From Bacteroidota bacterium (lineage in GTDB: Bacteria > Bacteroidota > Bacteroidia > Bacteroidales > Lentimicrobiaceae), in NCBI GenBank assembly GCA_009773455.1, contig WSXU01000006.1, positions 248,001-312,000 on the forward strand: a stretch of 64,000 nt of DNA. The letters are read 5' to 3'. A model generated the notes under the pieces. The model made no database searches. It was not told the DNA's origin and saw only the letters and a program-made list of their open reading frames with translations. Made by a program: the position numbers and the translations under genes. This document shows positions 62,024-64,000 of this stretch, one piece after another (position 1 is the first letter of the stretch; each line of letters opens with the position of its first letter).

Positions 62024-63295
62024 ATGCAGGCTGATTCCAGTACCATCAACGAACGCAGGTCCTATATCACATCAATCAGTATTATCGGTGCGCTTTTTTT
62101 TATTTTCGGATTCGTCACATGGTTAAACGGTACGCTGATACCTTTTTTGAAAATTGCCTGTGAACTCAGCAATCTGCAGGCGTATCTGGTGACCTTTGCC
62201 TTCTATATCTCCTATCTGGTAATGGCTCCGCCATCCTCCTGGGTACTGCATAAAATCGGGTTCAAAAACGGAATGGCTGCCGGACTTGGGGTCATGGCCA
62301 TCGGTTCACTCGTTTTCATCCCTGCCTCATATACACGTGACTTCAGCCTGTTTCTTGCAGGGTTGTTTATCCAGGGCTCCGGACTTGCGTTGCTTCAAAC
62401 AGCCTCAAATCCATATATTACCATTATAGGTCCACGTGAGTCAGCGGCAAAGAGAATAGCCATCATGGGTATCTGCAACAAGGTAGCAGGAACCATAAGC
62501 CCCATCATTCTTGGCGCTTTGATCCTTCAGGGAGCCAATGAGTTAATGGAAAGTGCAAAACTGATGACCGGCCCGGAAAAAACAATCATCCTTGACAACC
62601 TGGCCCAAAGAGTTATACTTCCCTATGTTATCATGGCCATCGTACTTGTCCTTCTGGCCTTTATGATTCGTTATGCCCACCTTCCGGAAGTGGATACCGA
62701 TAACGAAGAAACGGTAACAGCCAACCGGAATTCAAAGAAAACAGCATGGTATCAGTTCCCACATCTCATCCTTGGGTTCATCACACTTTTTCTGTATGTC
62801 GGCGTGGAAGTAATGGCTGGAGATACCATTGCTCTCTATGGAAAATCACTGGGCATCTCGCTCGATCAGTCACGTTATTTTACCAGTCTTACCCTGATTT
62901 CAATGGTAGTTGGTTATATCATTGGCATTATAACCATACCCAGAATAATCAGACAGGATAAAGCGCTTGCGTTTTCGGCCATTCTGGGTGTATTATTTAC
63001 ACTCGCCGCATTGTTTACTAGCGGATTTACCAGTGTAGTCTGTATTGCATTGCTGGGTCTTGCCAACGCCATGATGTGGCCTTCAATCTGGCCCCTGGCA
63101 ATAGCTGACCTGGGCAGATTTACGAAGGCAGGCTCAGCCCTGCTCATCATGGGCATCGCCGGAGGCGCCCTGATTCCGCTGCTCTATGGTTCACTGGTTG
63201 ATGTTATCGGCAATCAGCAGGCATACTGGATCATGATTCCGTTTTATATTTTTATACTTTATTATGCCCTGGCAGGGCATAAAATAAGAACTTAA
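62024..63295 (+). CDS. Sugar MFS transporter (FucP/GluP type)
   Basis: 423 residues, 12 membrane helices. Seen: IIGALFFIFGFVTWLNGTLIPFLK (first helix of the FHS family), SYLVMAPPSSWVL, GLALLQTASNPYITIIGP, FLYVGVEVMAGDTI, GLANAMMWPSIWPLAI. Known: FHS members are proton symporters for L-fucose, glucose/galactose, mannose or N-acetylglucosamine. It lies 200 bp after the ROK gene and 13 bp before the nucleotidyltransferase, so transporter and enzyme are one transcript. Substrate cannot be fixed by sequence alone. Confidence 0.92.
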   Translation: MQADSSTINERRSYITSISIIGALFFIFGFVTWLNGTLIPFLKIACELSNLQAYLVTFAFYISYLVMAPPSSWVLHKIGFKNGMAAGLGVMAIGSLVFIPASYTRDFSLFLAGLFIQGSGLALLQTASNPYITIIGPRESAAKRIAIMGICNKVAGTISPIILGALILQGANELMESAKLMTGPEKTIILDNLAQRVILPYVIMAIVLVLLAFMIRYAHLPEVDTDNEETVTANRNSKKTAWYQFPHLILGFITLFLYVGVEVMAGDTIALYGKSLGISLDQSRYFTSLTLISMVVGYIIGIITIPRIIRQDKALAFSAILGVLFTLAALFTSGFTSVVCIALLGLANAMMWPSIWPLAIADLGRFTKAGSALLIMGIAGGALIPLLYGSLVDVIGNQQAYWIMIPFYIFILYYALAGHKIRT

Positions 63296-63308
63296 CAACC
63301 TGATTTTT

Positions 63309-64000
63309 ATGAGACCGACTTTAGTTATTCTTGCAGCTGGCATGGGAAGCCGTTATGGCGGATTAAAACAGGTAGACCCCATCGGGCCTTCCGGCGAAAC
63401 AATCCTCGATTATTCCGTATATGATGCCATCAGGGCAGGATTTGGAAAGGTAGTTTTTGTTATCCGAAGGGATATTGAAAAAGATTTCAGGGAATTGTTC
63501 ATCGACCGGTTCAGGAAACATATTGAGATTGATTGGGTTTTTCAGGAAACCGGCAATTTACCTGATGGATTTTCTGCACCTGAGGGAAGAACCAAACCCT
63601 GGGGAACCGGCCACGCAGTGCTCATGGCTGCCGGAAAGGTAAAAGAGCCATTTGCCGTGATTAATGCGGATGATTTTTACGGATATGATGCTTTTAAAAC
63701 ACTGTCAGACTATTTTGGTTCCCAGGAAAAAACCGGAAGCAACAACTATGCGATGGTTGCCTACGAATTGCAAAATACACTGTCTGATTTCGGTACGGTT
63801 TCACGTGGGGTTTGCATCGCAGATGAAAATGGCTGGTTAAAGAGTGTTACAGAGAGAACGCAGATTGAGAGAATCGGTGAAACAATTGTTTACCGCGAAC
63901 CATCGGGAAACGAAGTTCAACTGACCGATAAGACTCCTGTTTCCATGAATTTCTGGGGATTTACTCCAGGATTCTTTCAACACCTTGAAGAACAATTTAT
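63309..64000 (+). CDS. Sugar-1-phosphate nucleotidyltransferase family protein (3'-truncated)
   Basis: The first 230 codons; the gene runs past the window end. Seen: TLVILAAGMGSRYGGLKQVDPIGPSGETILDYS (nucleotide-binding GxGxRxGGxKQ loop, about 8-20), FVIRRDIEKDF, WGTGHAVLMAA and VINADDFYG (metal-binding DD). Known: this MobA-like/NTP_transferase group in Bacteroidota is often followed by an aminoglycoside-phosphotransferase-like kinase of the NahK type. Inferred: makes a nucleotide sugar from the sugar taken up by the adjacent transporter. The downstream neighbour is outside the window. Confidence 0.88.
   Translation, partial: MRPTLVILAAGMGSRYGGLKQVDPIGPSGETILDYSVYDAIRAGFGKVVFVIRRDIEKDFRELFIDRFRKHIEIDWVFQETGNLPDGFSAPEGRTKPWGTGHAVLMAAGKVKEPFAVINADDFYGYDAFKTLSDYFGSQEKTGSNNYAMVAYELQNTLSDFGTVSRGVCIADENGWLKSVTERTQIERIGETIVYREPSGNEVQLTDKTPVSMNFWGFTPGFFQHLEEQF

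Noticed and set aside
1-64000. tRNA, rRNA, prophage or integrated element
   Set aside because: I looked through the intergenic gaps for cloverleaf ends (GGTTC-A box and CCA), integrases and att-like duplications and found none; very diverged cases could be missed by eye.

Overview
The window reads as a chromosomal segment of a free-living member of the Bacteroidota (Bacteroidales/Marinilabiliales-like). The evidence is five secreted proteins with type IX secretion (T9SS) C-terminal sorting domains, a TonB-dependent receptor with a CarboxypepD_reg-like N-terminus, lineage-typical families (DUF3127, DUF6913-like, GlmU-like, LuxC-like acyl-CoA reductase, type III-like SerA, trifunctional MMPL protein), and many promoters of the Bacteroidota type (TTG or TTTG, 18-21 bp, TAnnTTTG). 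I see no rRNA, tRNA, CRISPR array, insertion sequence or prophage.

Layout. 0-9 kb: end of a large T9SS adhesin-like protein, a secreted endonuclease/exonuclease/phosphatase-fold protein, aldose epimerase, a beta-barrel protein, a GH92 mannosidase with two accessory domains and a class II aldolase-like protein. 9-12.3 kb: serA, a four-helix-bundle gene, a DUF1015 gene and a small winged-helix gene. 12.3-17.2 kb (minus): hybrid histidine kinase and an LtaS/sulfatase-fold membrane enzyme. 17.3-25.7 kb: a tight operon GT39 - GT2 - LPG-synthase-TM flippase-like - UDP-glucuronate epimerase-like, then a 1277-residue MMPL/acyltransferase/methyltransferase fusion. 25.7-29.5 kb: lipoprotein, YggS, a one-domain secreted protein, a 1-kb heptad-phased repeat cluster and a MORN-type protein. 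29.7-34.5 kb (minus): TonB receptor and beta-helix lipoprotein under a Pho-box-like operator that is shared with the one-domain secreted gene at 27.5 kb. 34.6-49.7 kb: membrane protein, M14 carboxypeptidase, dapA, DUF6913-like, flavin reductase plus peptide-binding lipoprotein, M1 peptidase, quinone reductase-like, lon, GlmU-like, rpmE2, acyl-CoA reductase. 49.8-57 kb: secreted conserved protein, serC, aat-guaD, DUF3127, TPR histidine kinase, PflX-like radical SAM. 57-64 kb: two T9SS proteins, then a ROK regulator, sugar MFS transporter and sugar nucleotidyltransferase (cut by the window end).

How genes fit together. The GT39/GT2/flippase/epimerase set can be read as a lipid-linked uronic-acid pathway that decorates an envelope glycolipid. 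GH92, aldose epimerase, ROK, MFS and nucleotidyltransferase point to glycan use. serA and serC lie 41 kb apart rather than side by side. The strongest unexplained signals are the repeat cluster at 28.07-29.08 kb, in which every unit junction is built in unbroken 7-bp phase and carries interchangeable modules, and the shared 11-bp-periodic TTAACAT operator with identical geometry at two loci. All promoter, operator and hairpin calls were made by eye, without alignment or folding software.
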